Part shown: piece by piece, positions 1 through 6,992 of the stretch | How positions within the stretch are numbered: position 1 is the stretch's first letter | Layout of the letters: every line of letters starts with the position of its first letter | Assembly (NCBI GenBank): GCA_027485535.1 | Contig: JAIXQV010000133.1 | Coordinates: 1-14,031, forward strand | Direction of reading: 5' to 3' | Source of the DNA: Oxalobacteraceae bacterium | GTDB taxonomy: Bacteria > Pseudomonadota > Gammaproteobacteria > Burkholderiales > Burkholderiaceae_D | Length of the DNA: 14,031 bases | Made by a program: the position numbers and the translations under genes | The notes under the pieces: model-generated | Seen by the model: the letters and a program-made list of their open reading frames with translations, nothing else | The model's database searches: none | Told to the model about the DNA's origin: nothing

Positions 1-255
1 CGCATGGCGCAGGCGATGGGTTTGCCGGCACATGATGATGCGGCTGCTGCCGCTGAGGCTATTGCGCAGGCGATCACCCAGCGCAATCAGCAGCTCGGCC
101 TCCCTTCGGGCTTGGCCGCACTCGGGCTATCTAGCGATCATTTCGATCACATCATTCATGGCGCGCTAGCGGATCACTCGCATAAAACCAACCCTCGTCT
201 TGCCAGCCCTGAGGATTACCGTCACATGCTGCAGGAATCGATGGTCTTGTTCTGA
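1..255 (+). CDS. Iron-containing alcohol dehydrogenase, C-terminal end (partial)
   Basis: The reading frame is open from the first base and ends at TGA 253-255, so only about the last 84 residues are present and the true start lies outside the window. The tail is typical of the group III (iron-dependent) alcohol dehydrogenase family: a helical stretch with GLPSGLAALG, then a run of acidic and His residues, then NPRLASPEDYRHMLQESM, which matches the usual end of the family (NPR..t.eDy..ll..a). The family oxidises alcohols or reduces aldehydes or maleylacetate with NAD(P) in the cytoplasm. The metal and cofactor sites are upstream and cannot be checked, so the substrate is unknown. A class II aldolase follows on the same strand after 135 bp, which may mean a shared pathway for a small carbonyl compound (inference). 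Confidence 0.85.
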   Translation, partial: RMAQAMGLPAHDDAAAAAEAIAQAITQRNQQLGLPSGLAALGLSSDHFDHIIHGALADHSHKTNPRLASPEDYRHMLQESMVLF

Positions 256-337
256 AAATCCCTTTGCAGTCGGGGGATATAGAGGGAAATTCGCCTTTCC
301 GCAAAACCAGCTGTCGGGGTAGGATTCGTCATCAGGG

Positions 338-357
338 TCGATAGCGTTAATTATCGA
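338..357. promoter_or_regulatory. Short inverted repeat upstream of the class II aldolase
   Basis: TCGATA (338-343) and TATCGA (352-357) form a perfect 6-bp inverted repeat with an 8-nt spacer, about 33 bp upstream of the preferred aldolase start. It lies in a locally AT-rich stretch and could be a regulator site. No matching -35/-10 pair is clear nearby, and a 6-bp arm can occur by chance. Confidence 0.2.
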
Positions 358-390
358 TTCAATAATACAACCCAGCCAATGGGGGAGACG

Positions 391-1218
391 ATGAACGATC
401 ACGCCGAGCTGTCTGCCATACAGCTAAATCAGCATTTATTGAGTAATGGTGAATCGAGGCCATTACCGACCATTCCGACCTTTGCCACGCTCGAAGAAGA
501 GCGACTACACCGCAAGCAGCGACTGGCCGGTGCGTTCCGATTGTTCTCGCGCTTTGGGTTTGATGAGGGTGTGGCCGGGCATATCACCGCGCGCGACCCC
601 GAGTTCACCGACACCTTTTGGGTGAATCCGTTCGGCGTTCATTTCAGTCAGATCAAGGTCTCCAATTTGATTCGCGTCGATCACCACGGCAGTGTGGTGG
701 AGGGCGATTATCCGGTGAACTGCGCGGCGTTTGCGATTCATTCAGCGGTGCATACGATGCGGCCGGATGTGAACGCTGCAGCGCATACCCATTCGCCGTA
801 CGGCCGTGCCTGGTCGACCTTGGGTAGAACGCTGGACAGCATCACGCAGGATGCCTGTGCGTTCTATAACGACCACGCGGTCTACGACGATTTTGGTGGT
901 GTTGCGGTCGATGTTGATGAGGGTGTTCGCATTGCCCGCGCGCTGGGCGACAACAAAGCAGCCATCTTGCAAAATCACGGCATCTTGACTGCGGGGCAAA
1001 CAGTTGATGCGGCTGCATGGTGGTACATCTGCATGGAACGTAGCTGTCAGGTGCAGTTGCTGGCTGAGGCAGCGTCACATGGCAAGCCCTTGAAAACCAT
1101 CGCACCCGCGTCTGCGCAGCAGAGTTATGACATTGTCGGCTCGCCCTACGCCGGTTGGTTTCAGTTTCAGCCGCTGTATGCGCGAATACTCAAAGAGCAG
1201 CCGGATTTTCTGGATTGA
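391..1218 (+). CDS. Class II aldolase/adducin family protein
   Basis: This is a 275-aa protein of the class II aldolase/adducin family, cytoplasmic enzymes that cleave or decarboxylate small sugar phosphates and related hydroxy-carbonyl compounds using a divalent metal. Family marks are all visible: an N-terminal helical segment with RLFSRFGFDEGVAGHIT, the metal-site segment HTHSPYGRAWS (around 784-816), and the C-terminal segment ILQNHGILTAG with its conserved His. An in-frame ATG at 379 overlaps the Shine-Dalgarno run GGGGGAG (381-387), so the ATG at 391, four bases further on, is the better start. Length is normal for the adducin-like subgroup (about 250-280 aa), longer than fuculose-phosphate aldolases (about 215 aa). 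The substrate is not predictable. It follows an alcohol dehydrogenase gene on the same strand but has its own leader of 135 bp. Confidence 0.9.
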   Translation: MNDHAELSAIQLNQHLLSNGESRPLPTIPTFATLEEERLHRKQRLAGAFRLFSRFGFDEGVAGHITARDPEFTDTFWVNPFGVHFSQIKVSNLIRVDHHGSVVEGDYPVNCAAFAIHSAVHTMRPDVNAAAHTHSPYGRAWSTLGRTLDSITQDACAFYNDHAVYDDFGGVAVDVDEGVRIARALGDNKAAILQNHGILTAGQTVDAAAWWYICMERSCQVQLLAEAASHGKPLKTIAPASAQQSYDIVGSPYAGWFQFQPLYARILKEQPDFLD

Positions 1219-1392
1219 TAATCTGCGCGTGAGGTTGCTGGGGCACGGAACTCTCGCGTGTTAGAACTTGTGGCACGTTTGATCAGTATAGAAACTAGAG
1301 CGCCGGGTGATTAGCGGATAATTTCGGTTTGCCATTGCCGCCGCACTTCAGTTATTTCAATTAATACAACTAAAATTGATGGAGGAAGTTTA

Positions 1393-1644
1393 ATGAAGTC
1401 CCTGCTTGCTACGCTATTGCTGTGCTCTGCATCGCTCGCTTTTGCGCATTGTCCTAATGCGACTGTGTGTGAAATGAAGGCGGTTGATTCTATGATGACC
1501 GACACTAAGCTCGAGGGTGCGTCGCTGGAAAAAATAAAAACCATGCGTGCTGAAGGGCAAAAACTGTACGACGAGGGTCGTGAATCCGAGGCGCTAAAGC
1601 TGCTGAAAGAGGCGCGCAAAATGTTGAAAGACGCAGCTTCCTGA
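1393..1644 (+). CDS. Small exported helical protein, unknown function
   Basis: This 83-aa protein has a strong ribosome binding site (GGAGG, 1381-1385) and a clear Sec signal peptide (residues 1-18, basic start, hydrophobic LLATLLLCSASLAF, cleavage predicted as AFA|HC). The mature protein is only about 65 aa. It starts with His-Cys and has a second Cys at residue 26, then two amphipathic helices rich in Lys and Glu (LEKIKTMRAEGQKLYDEGRE, SEALKLLKEARKML) that resemble one TPR-like helical hairpin. The two Cys could form a disulfide or, with the N-terminal His, hold a metal (inference). I do not recognise a named family. It lies 221 bp upstream of an outer-membrane barrel gene on the same strand, so joint expression is possible but not shown. 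Confidence 0.8.
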   Translation: MKSLLATLLLCSASLAFAHCPNATVCEMKAVDSMMTDTKLEGASLEKIKTMRAEGQKLYDEGRESEALKLLKEARKMLKDAAS

Positions 1645-1865
1645 TTATTACGCGCGTTACGGACTGTTTTTTCTCGTATAACGGTCGACAATACGACTAA
1701 CCACAATTGAGGCGGGTGCTTGCTGCTGGTTTCCCGCCAAGATTGTCCAGAGAATCGGCTCGCATTGAGGGCGGGCGATTGTGGCGCAGCTGGTCTGGCC
1801 TCGGGCAGCGAGGAAATGCCCGGTCCATTCGAACTGCGCCTGTGTGTGATATTGGAGAGAATAAA

Positions 1866-2480
1866 ATGAAAAAAATGCTTGGATTTACCCTGCTGGCGCT
1901 TTCCGGCCTCGTGTTCGCTGGTGACAATGGCGGCGAAGCGCCGCGCAACAAGCCTTTCATCATGGTAGATACCAGCATGGAGAAAGACGCATACACTTCG
2001 CTTGCGAACGAGTACGTCAACGTCAACCTGACCATGGGTGTTAAGACCCCGTCCAAGACCGAGTTCTCGGTAAAAGTGGGTGCGAGCGCAAAGGATGTGG
2101 CGAATTCAACGGCTGACAAGCTGACCAACAATATTGAAGTGAAGATTAAGCAATCCTTTGACATCGGTGCTTTCTTCTTGCCCTATGTCGCGGTTCGTCT
2201 GGGCGAGAAATTCAATTCCGACACAGCGCATTTCACTCACTACGCATTTGACGCCGGGCTGAAGTTGCCTCTGTCGGAGAATCTCGCGCTGGATATAGGG
2301 GCACGTTATCGAAATGCTTTCGAGTCCGTAGAGAAGTACCGTAGTACGCGTTTTCATGCGATGGCGCTGTATGACATCGACAAATCCAATACAGTCGGTC
2401 TGCGCTATACCCAAAGCGATGCACAATCCTATACGGAAGAACGCAAAGGCTGGCGCGTACATTACCAGCGCAATTACTGA
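1866..2480 (+). CDS. Small outer-membrane beta-barrel protein
   Basis: This is a 204-aa exported protein. The frame is open from 1707, but the real start is the ATG at 1866: it has a Shine-Dalgarno GGAGAG (1854-1859) and begins a textbook signal peptide (MKKMLGFTLLALSGLVFA, cleavage near VFA|GD). The 1707-1865 part of the frame has no such features. The mature chain alternates polar and hydrophobic residues in segments split by short turns, as in 8-stranded outer-membrane barrels. It ends in an aromatic residue (WRVHYQRNY), the usual signal for barrel assembly. No substrate or named family is recognisable. It ends just before a strong bidirectional terminator and is convergent with the TonB receptor gene. 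Confidence 0.8.
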   Translation: MKKMLGFTLLALSGLVFAGDNGGEAPRNKPFIMVDTSMEKDAYTSLANEYVNVNLTMGVKTPSKTEFSVKVGASAKDVANSTADKLTNNIEVKIKQSFDIGAFFLPYVAVRLGEKFNSDTAHFTHYAFDAGLKLPLSENLALDIGARYRNAFESVEKYRSTRFHAMALYDIDKSNTVGLRYTQSDAQSYTEERKGWRVHYQRNY

Positions 2481-2497
2481 TCTACGCGTTCTACAGT

Positions 2498-2528
2498 AAA
2501 AACCCGGCTAACCTAGCCGGGTTTTTTT
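2498..2528. terminator. Bidirectional rho-independent terminator
   Basis: A perfect stem joins 2498-2510 (A-run then ACCCGGCTA) with 2514-2526 (TAGCCGGGT then T-run) around a 3-nt loop. It has a T tract on the + strand and an A tract (a T tract on the - strand) on the other side. It sits between two convergent genes, the small barrel protein ending at 2480 and the TonB receptor ending at 2602, and should stop transcription from both sides. Confidence 0.92.
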
Positions 2529-2601
2529 ATACCTGCGCGCTTAATGCTAGATCGAGATGAGTCGTTCGCACCAACGGAGTGACCTGTTCGCTACTTTGAG
2601 A

Positions 2602-4683
2602 TCAATAGCGCGTAATCAACATCACCCGGAAGTTGATCGGTTCGATCGGGTGAAACACCCGGTAGGTGCCATCCGGTAAGGGCGTTGTTGAACCGGGGGG
2701 TGTGTAACTATCTACCGCATAATCAATCGCAGACTGTTTGCTATTCAGTAGGTTGAACCCGATGAACTCAATTCGAGTGTCGTTGCTGACGCGGTAGCCT
2801 AGTTTGCCGTTTAGCGTTGTTGTGCCATTTGACCGCAGTGCGTTATCTCCCGTCAGTGGGCGCGGTCCGAAGTGCCTCAACTGAAGTGAGCCGCTATAGG
2901 CGCCACCATCGTCCACAATCGCAGCGATTGAGGCAACGCCCTCCACAGCGCCGGGTATGTAGTTGCCCTCATCAGCTGTATCACGGAAACGTGCGCGTGC
3001 AATGGCGTAGTCCGCGTCAATCGTCAACCAGCGGTTTGCCTTGAAATAGTTATTGAATTCAAAACCGGTGCGGCGGCTTCGCCGACCAGAGTCTTCGGTA
3101 CGGCCAGCGTCACCGATGTAGATGATCTCGGAGGCATTGTCCAACTGGAAGATAGCGAGGGTTGTTTGCAGCCCGTCGATGATCTCGGTTCGTACACCGA
3201 CTTCCTGCCCAAAGGTCCGTACTAAACCATTAGCACGTATACCGCTGCCAATAGTCACCCCGCGGGCATCATTCGAGTGGTAGCCATTACCAGCACTGTA
3301 GTAGTACTCAGTTTTTTTCCATGGTCCAAATACCAGGTTGAGTTTGGGGCTAGCGATGAAATCATTTACCGTCGCGGTGTTATTGACGCCAGTGAGTGAT
3401 GTCTCTAGGCTGGTATTGGCGAAGCGAAAGTAGTCGCCTCGTACACCAGCGACTGTGCGGAACCAGTCACTCCAATGCACATGATTTTCTGCATAGACGC
3501 CGATACTGCTTTGCCCGATGCGGTCCCGGCGGCATTGCTCAGTGACAGTTGGATCTGACGGGTCACCAATTTGGCACGCAATGCGAGTACGCTGCCGTGA
3601 GCTGAATAAACCATTTTGAATCTGATCATGTTGAATCTGCACGCCAAGGGTATTTGCGGCTTCTTTACCTAAGCCACTCATATTGAGCGTGCGTGAGGCA
3701 TTAATGCCAGACGTCACACGACTATCACGTTGGTTGAACTGACTATTGGCACCGTACTCGAAGTTTGAGTACAAATCCAAATAGTTGTTGATGACATAGG
3801 CTTGCACCAAGGTGCTGCTATCAGCGTCAGCGCTGCGCCACTCTCCCGACAAACTGTAGCGGTGAGCCCAAGCGCCGGACGATTTGTCCATGGCGCCCCA
3901 GCGAGAAATCAGCCCCTGCTTATACTCATTCCAGGGGATTTGGTCGGTAGAATTCCATCGACCCGAGTAGGCCATGGCGGTCAAGTTAAAGCCGTTGGAT
4001 TGACCACCTTGTGCGTAGCGGAGCAATCCGTTGAGCTTGTTGTAGTTGTCCGGGTTGTCCCAGGGGCCGTCATAGTGAGATAGCTCCAATGCGTAGAGCA
4101 GATTTCCATCTTTGAATTTTGGTGCATCCGCCAGCAAGGTTCTATAAAAGCCGTTCTGCCCCAGCCCGAAGCTCGCAAGACCGCTTTCAATTTTGTTGGT
4201 GTAGTAGATATTGGCTGAGCCTGCATTCGCAAAATCACCATCCGCCGCATAGTAAGGACCTTTACGGTAATGAATGGACGAGATCAGTTCCGGTATCAGC
4301 GGATTCAGATCAGCCCAGCCTTGGCCATGCGCATGGCTACGTTGGTTGATCGGCATGCCATCAAGCGACATTTTGAAATCGATGCCGTGATCGAGATTGA
4401 AGCCTCTTAAGAAGTATTGATTGGCTTTGCCATCGCCACTGTGTTGGCTAACGATCAGCCCGGGAACAACTTCAAGTAGTTCGCCGGTACGGGCGACGAC
4501 GCGGTTTCGAATTTGAAATTGGCCAGCGACGCCTTCACTTGCACTATCGGCGATGCCAATCAGACTGTAGCGTGAGGCAGAAACCTCGACCTCAGGCAAG
4601 CTTCGCACATCGTCTGCAGCGGCGCGCGTGGCGATCGCTGATAGGGCAATCAAAGGTAATGACAGTAGTCGGGACGAGATCAA
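2602..4683 (-). CDS. TonB-dependent outer-membrane receptor
   Basis: This 693-aa protein is an energy-gated outer-membrane channel for scarce solutes such as metal complexes. It shows a signal peptide (about 1-23, cleavage near AAA|DD), a TonB-box-like segment EVEVSA (31-36), a plug domain (about 50-160, with VVPGLIVSQHSGDG, YFLRGFNLDHG, DGMPIN, RKGPYYA.DGDF.NAGSANI) and then a long barrel ending in an aromatic residue (ITRY). The plug carries HAHGQGWADLN at 117-127, which I recall from a broad group of TonB receptors of unknown substrate rather than classical siderophore receptors. Two Cys (370, 384) flank a likely surface loop. The frame begins with TTG at 4683-4681. On the - strand GGAG lies 7 nt before this TTG, no ATG start fits, and the signal peptide begins right there. 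It diverges from the exported amidase gene over a 349-bp control region, so joint control is likely. Confidence 0.93.
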   Translation of the reverse strand: MISSRLLSLPLIALSAIATRAAADDVRSLPEVEVSASRYSLIGIADSASEGVAGQFQIRNRVVARTGELLEVVPGLIVSQHSGDGKANQYFLRGFNLDHGIDFKMSLDGMPINQRSHAHGQGWADLNPLIPELISSIHYRKGPYYAADGDFANAGSANIYYTNKIESGLASFGLGQNGFYRTLLADAPKFKDGNLLYALELSHYDGPWDNPDNYNKLNGLLRYAQGGQSNGFNLTAMAYSGRWNSTDQIPWNEYKQGLISRWGAMDKSSGAWAHRYSLSGEWRSADADSSTLVQAYVINNYLDLYSNFEYGANSQFNQRDSRVTSGINASRTLNMSGLGKEAANTLGVQIQHDQIQNGLFSSRQRTRIACQIGDPSDPTVTEQCRRDRIGQSSIGVYAENHVHWSDWFRTVAGVRGDYFRFANTSLETSLTGVNNTATVNDFIASPKLNLVFGPWKKTEYYYSAGNGYHSNDARGVTIGSGIRANGLVRTFGQEVGVRTEIIDGLQTTLAIFQLDNASEIIYIGDAGRTEDSGRRSRRTGFEFNNYFKANRWLTIDADYAIARARFRDTADEGNYIPGAVEGVASIAAIVDDGGAYSGSLQLRHFGPRPLTGDNALRSNGTTTLNGKLGYRVSNDTRIEFIGFNLLNSKQSAIDYAVDSYTPPGSTTPLPDGTYRVFHPIEPINFRVMLITRY

Positions 4684-5032
4684 CGCGATACTCCAATCAA
4701 ACGGTTTGCGTTGATACGCGTAACCAGGTGTTGTGAAAGTCCGGAAAATAAATAGCGCAGCATGATAACAATGTTCTTGCCGCTGCCCTTGTTGCCGGCA
4801 TACGCACCAGCATGGAACATAGCGGTGCTTTGATCATTTCAAACTGTTAACGGCAAGCTTGCTGCGCGTGTGCGTGCATCATGATGCACCGCATCAATCC
4901 GCAAGAATTGACTGAAAAAAATGTTGCTTTGTGGTAAAACATCGTTCGGACCCAATTGTTTGTCGAAAGCGGTTCGCTCTACCCAAAGTTCGTTTAAAAA
5001 CAAATACTTTCCACCCAACTCGGAGATTTGTG
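4684..5032. promoter_or_regulatory. Divergent control region, TonB receptor / amidase cluster
   Basis: This 349-bp stretch holds no credible gene and must carry the promoters of both divergent units. Seen in it: a 10-bp palindrome GCAAGCTTGC (4853-4862), a perfect 16-bp palindrome (4874-4889, listed separately), a -35-like TTGACT (4908-4913) without a convincing -10 at the right distance, and a weak sigma-54-like GG-N10-GC match (4852-4865). TTTGA/TCAAA arms occur at 4829-4843. The Shine-Dalgarno sequences are GGAG at 5022-5025 (amidase) and GGAG on the - strand just before the receptor's TTG. No regulator gene is adjacent on either side. Confidence 0.6.
4874..4889. promoter_or_regulatory. 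Perfect 16-bp palindrome, probable operator
   Basis: GTGCATCATGATGCAC reads identically on both strands with no spacer. It lies 144 bp upstream of the amidase start and 190 bp upstream of the receptor start, about 18 bp before the -35-like TTGACT. The position in a divergent control region and the perfect symmetry fit a binding site for a dimeric regulator. The regulator family cannot be named from the sequence. Confidence 0.5.
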
Positions 5033-6286
5033 ATGCGCTTTATCCCCACACTACTTGCTGCGCTGTTGGCGGCAGGCGTTGGATCGGTCGCTATGGCCGA
5101 CACAGCTGACGTCAAGACCCAAACTATTGTCGAGGTGAAGAAGAAGGGTGCTCATTGCGAGCAAGACCCGAACTGCTTCAACCGTTATCACCCAGCGATC
5201 AAGCCGGTAGCACGTGCGAAGCCGGGCGATCTGATCGTCGTGCATACACGTGATGCGCTCGATTCGAACCTGAACATCAACTCGAAGCCAAAAGATGTCA
5301 CGGCGATCGACGTTAACCTGATTCACCCGATGACCGGCCCGATTCATATCGAAGGCGCGAAGCGTGGTGACGTTCTGGCGATCAAACTGATCGACATCAA
5401 TCCGAACGAATATGGTTACACCACGATCATCCCGGGCTTTGGCTTCTTGCCAGATCTGTACACCGAGCCGTTCGTCGCTAACTGGAAGCTGAACCGTGTC
5501 GAGGCAGTTTCGGCACAGGTACCAGGTGTTCGTATTCCAATGCGTGGCTTCATGGGTTCGGTTGGCGTTCTGCCAGGCGAGCAGGAAGTCAACGAGTGGT
5601 TGGCACGTGAATCGCAACTCGGCGCAGCAGGCGGTGTCGCTTTGCCACCAGAGCCAACCAGCGCGCGTCCTGCAGAAGTTTGCGGTCCGAAGGGCAGCCA
5701 TAAAGACAAGTGCTTGCGCACCATCCCACCGCGTGAGAACGGCGGTAACATGGACGTTAAGCAAATGGTCGAGGGCACCACGCTCCTGATTCCTTGCTTC
5801 ATCGACGGCTGCGGTCTGTTCATCGGTGACGTTCACTTCGCACAGGGTGACGGCGAAGTCGCTGGTACCGCTATTGAAATGGGCGCTGTTGTGACCGTGC
5901 AGACTGAAATCCGCAAGGGCATGGCATCGATCGTGAAGCAGCCGATGTTTGAAGGCGGCTCGCAGATCAAAGCACTCGAGCCAGATCGCTTCCACGCTGT
6001 GGTTGGCTACCCACTGAAGAAGGCTGGCGAAGTGCCACCACAGTGGACCTATCTGGACAGCGAAAAGATCAAGCCGCTGACCAACCTGTCGAACGACGTG
6101 ACACTGGCAGCGCGTAACTCGCTGATCGCAATGCTGGATTGGCTGCAAGCGACCAAGGGTCTGACCAAAGATCAGGCCTTTGTAGTGACCAGCGTCGCAT
6201 GCGACCTGCGCATCAGCAACGTGGTAGACGTTCCGAACTACGCGGTAACGACCATCTGCCCGATGGAGATCTTCGACGCGAAGTAA
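5033..6286 (+). CDS. Exported acetamidase/formamidase family protein
   Basis: This 417-aa protein belongs to the FmdA/AmdA family, which hydrolyses short amides such as formamide or acetamide to the acid and ammonia. Family marks are NRYHPAI (50-56) followed by a KPGD segment, TGPIHIEGAKRGDVL (101-115), GGNMD (237-241) and GDVHFAQGDGE (265-275). The frame is open from 4931, but the ATG at 5033 has GGAG 7 nt upstream and starts a Sec signal peptide (cleavage AMA|DT, 22|23), so the mature enzyme should be periplasmic. Classical family members are cytoplasmic. Cys pairs at 42/48, 217/227 and 255/260 could form disulfides. The 217-227 pair borders an insert before GGNMD. Codon use is strongly biased (Ile mostly ATC, Arg mostly CGT/CGC), unlike the neighbouring genes, suggesting high expression. 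A strong terminator follows. The true substrate is unknown. Confidence 0.9.
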   Translation: MRFIPTLLAALLAAGVGSVAMADTADVKTQTIVEVKKKGAHCEQDPNCFNRYHPAIKPVARAKPGDLIVVHTRDALDSNLNINSKPKDVTAIDVNLIHPMTGPIHIEGAKRGDVLAIKLIDINPNEYGYTTIIPGFGFLPDLYTEPFVANWKLNRVEAVSAQVPGVRIPMRGFMGSVGVLPGEQEVNEWLARESQLGAAGGVALPPEPTSARPAEVCGPKGSHKDKCLRTIPPRENGGNMDVKQMVEGTTLLIPCFIDGCGLFIGDVHFAQGDGEVAGTAIEMGAVVTVQTEIRKGMASIVKQPMFEGGSQIKALEPDRFHAVVGYPLKKAGEVPPQWTYLDSEKIKPLTNLSNDVTLAARNSLIAMLDWLQATKGLTKDQAFVVTSVACDLRISNVVDVPNYAVTTICPMEIFDAK

Positions 6287-6298
6287 TCTTCTCTTAGG

Positions 6299-6342
6299 GC
6301 TCGGGCGGGGCGAAGCACTGAATCGCTCCCCCGAGCTTTTTT
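6299..6342 (+). terminator. Rho-independent terminator after the amidase gene
   Basis: GCTCGGG (6299-6305) pairs with CCCGAGC (6330-6336). After a one-base bulge the stem continues with GGGGCGA (6307-6313) against TCGCTCC (6323-6329), including one G-T pair. It closes a 9-nt loop and is followed by six T (6337-6342). It lies 12 bp after the amidase stop and should separate this highly biased gene from the downstream genes, at least partly. Confidence 0.9.
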
Positions 6343-6386
6343 CATTCGCGTGCCGGATATGTCGGCGCTGCCAGCACGGTGCTCGA

Positions 6387-6992
6387 ATGAAAAAGGCTCT
6401 CTCCGATATCACCATGCAAAGAAGACGATTCATCAAGCAGGCCGCTGGCCTGCTGGCCGGGGGCATTCTGCCGGCCATTAGCCCCTCGCTGTCATTCGCC
6501 CACACCCCTTACGCGCAGTGGGATATTTTTCGTAAAAGTCATTTGCAGTTGCTGACCTCACACGCAGATCTTGCGGGTGACGATGTTGGCGATCTGTGGG
6601 TTGAAATCTTACGCGCCAAGCTGCCGCTTAGCCGTGCCATGGTGAGTCGTGCGCACGATATGCCGCGCATCGCTGCACTGTTGAAGACGAATCAAAGCAA
6701 GCTGGCCGTGCTGTCTTATATGCACGCACGGCTGATGTTTACCGGCTCACCGCCGTTTGAGGACTTCGCGCCGCTGCCTCTCGAGGTTGTGGTGGATGAC
6801 GGTAAGTATCTGCTCGTCTCGCGCCCCGATCTTCCGCTACACCACGGCTTCCTGATTGCTACCACTCTGATGGGCGAAGCGCAAAAGCTCAACTTGATCG
6901 ATCCTGGCAAGGGCCGTTTCGGTATGCAGCTGCACGCAGGTGCTCGCGCGTTTTTTAGTGGCGAGAAGCTTGAGATGCCCGCTAACTCATGA
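6387..6992 (+). CDS. Tat-exported short periplasmic binding-protein-like protein
   Basis: This 201-aa protein has a twin-arginine signal (RRRFIK at 12-17, hydrophobic GLLAGGILPA, cleavage near SFA|HT at 38|39), so it is probably exported folded to the periplasm. The mature 163 residues resemble part of a periplasmic binding fold of the TAXI/phosphonate-binding type. The segment LAVLSYMHARLMF.G.PPFE and the later YLLVSRPDLPLHHGFLIATTL recall the 'knows a bound ligand, then lobe-closing' parts of those proteins, but the chain is about half their length. The similarity is from memory and weak. An in-frame ATG at 6414 would still leave a good Tat signal, and neither start has a clear Shine-Dalgarno. 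The stop overlaps the next start as ATGA (6989-6992), so the two are translationally coupled. Confidence 0.75.
   Translation: MKKALSDITMQRRRFIKQAAGLLAGGILPAISPSLSFAHTPYAQWDIFRKSHLQLLTSHADLAGDDVGDLWVEILRAKLPLSRAMVSRAHDMPRIAALLKTNQSKLAVLSYMHARLMFTGSPPFEDFAPLPLEVVVDDGKYLLVSRPDLPLHHGFLIATTLMGEAQKLNLIDPGKGRFGMQLHAGARAFFSGEKLEMPANS

Noticed and set aside
166..402. Open frame on the - strand between the alcohol dehydrogenase and the aldolase
   Set aside because: It overlaps the alcohol dehydrogenase end and the aldolase start, and shows no domain or signal peptide.
1270..1285. Sigma-54-like TGGCACG before the 83-aa gene
   Set aside because: The -12 GC is missing at the required distance.
1711..1738. 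GGCGGG / CCCGCC inverted repeat upstream of the barrel gene
   Set aside because: Only 6-bp arms with a 16-nt gap and no T tract; too weak to call a terminator or operator.
1707..1865. N-terminal extension of the outer-membrane barrel frame
   Set aside because: The ATG at 1866 has a Shine-Dalgarno and starts a signal peptide; the extension has neither.
4829..4843. FNR/CRP-like box TTTGA-N5-TCAAA
   Set aside because: The spacing and bases do not fit the FNR consensus (TTGAT-N4-ATCAA), and 5-bp arms are weak.
5051..6505. Long open frame (484 codons) on the - strand opposite the amidase
   Set aside because: It is antisense to a gene with clear family motifs and strong codon bias, and its product has no signal, motif or sensible composition.
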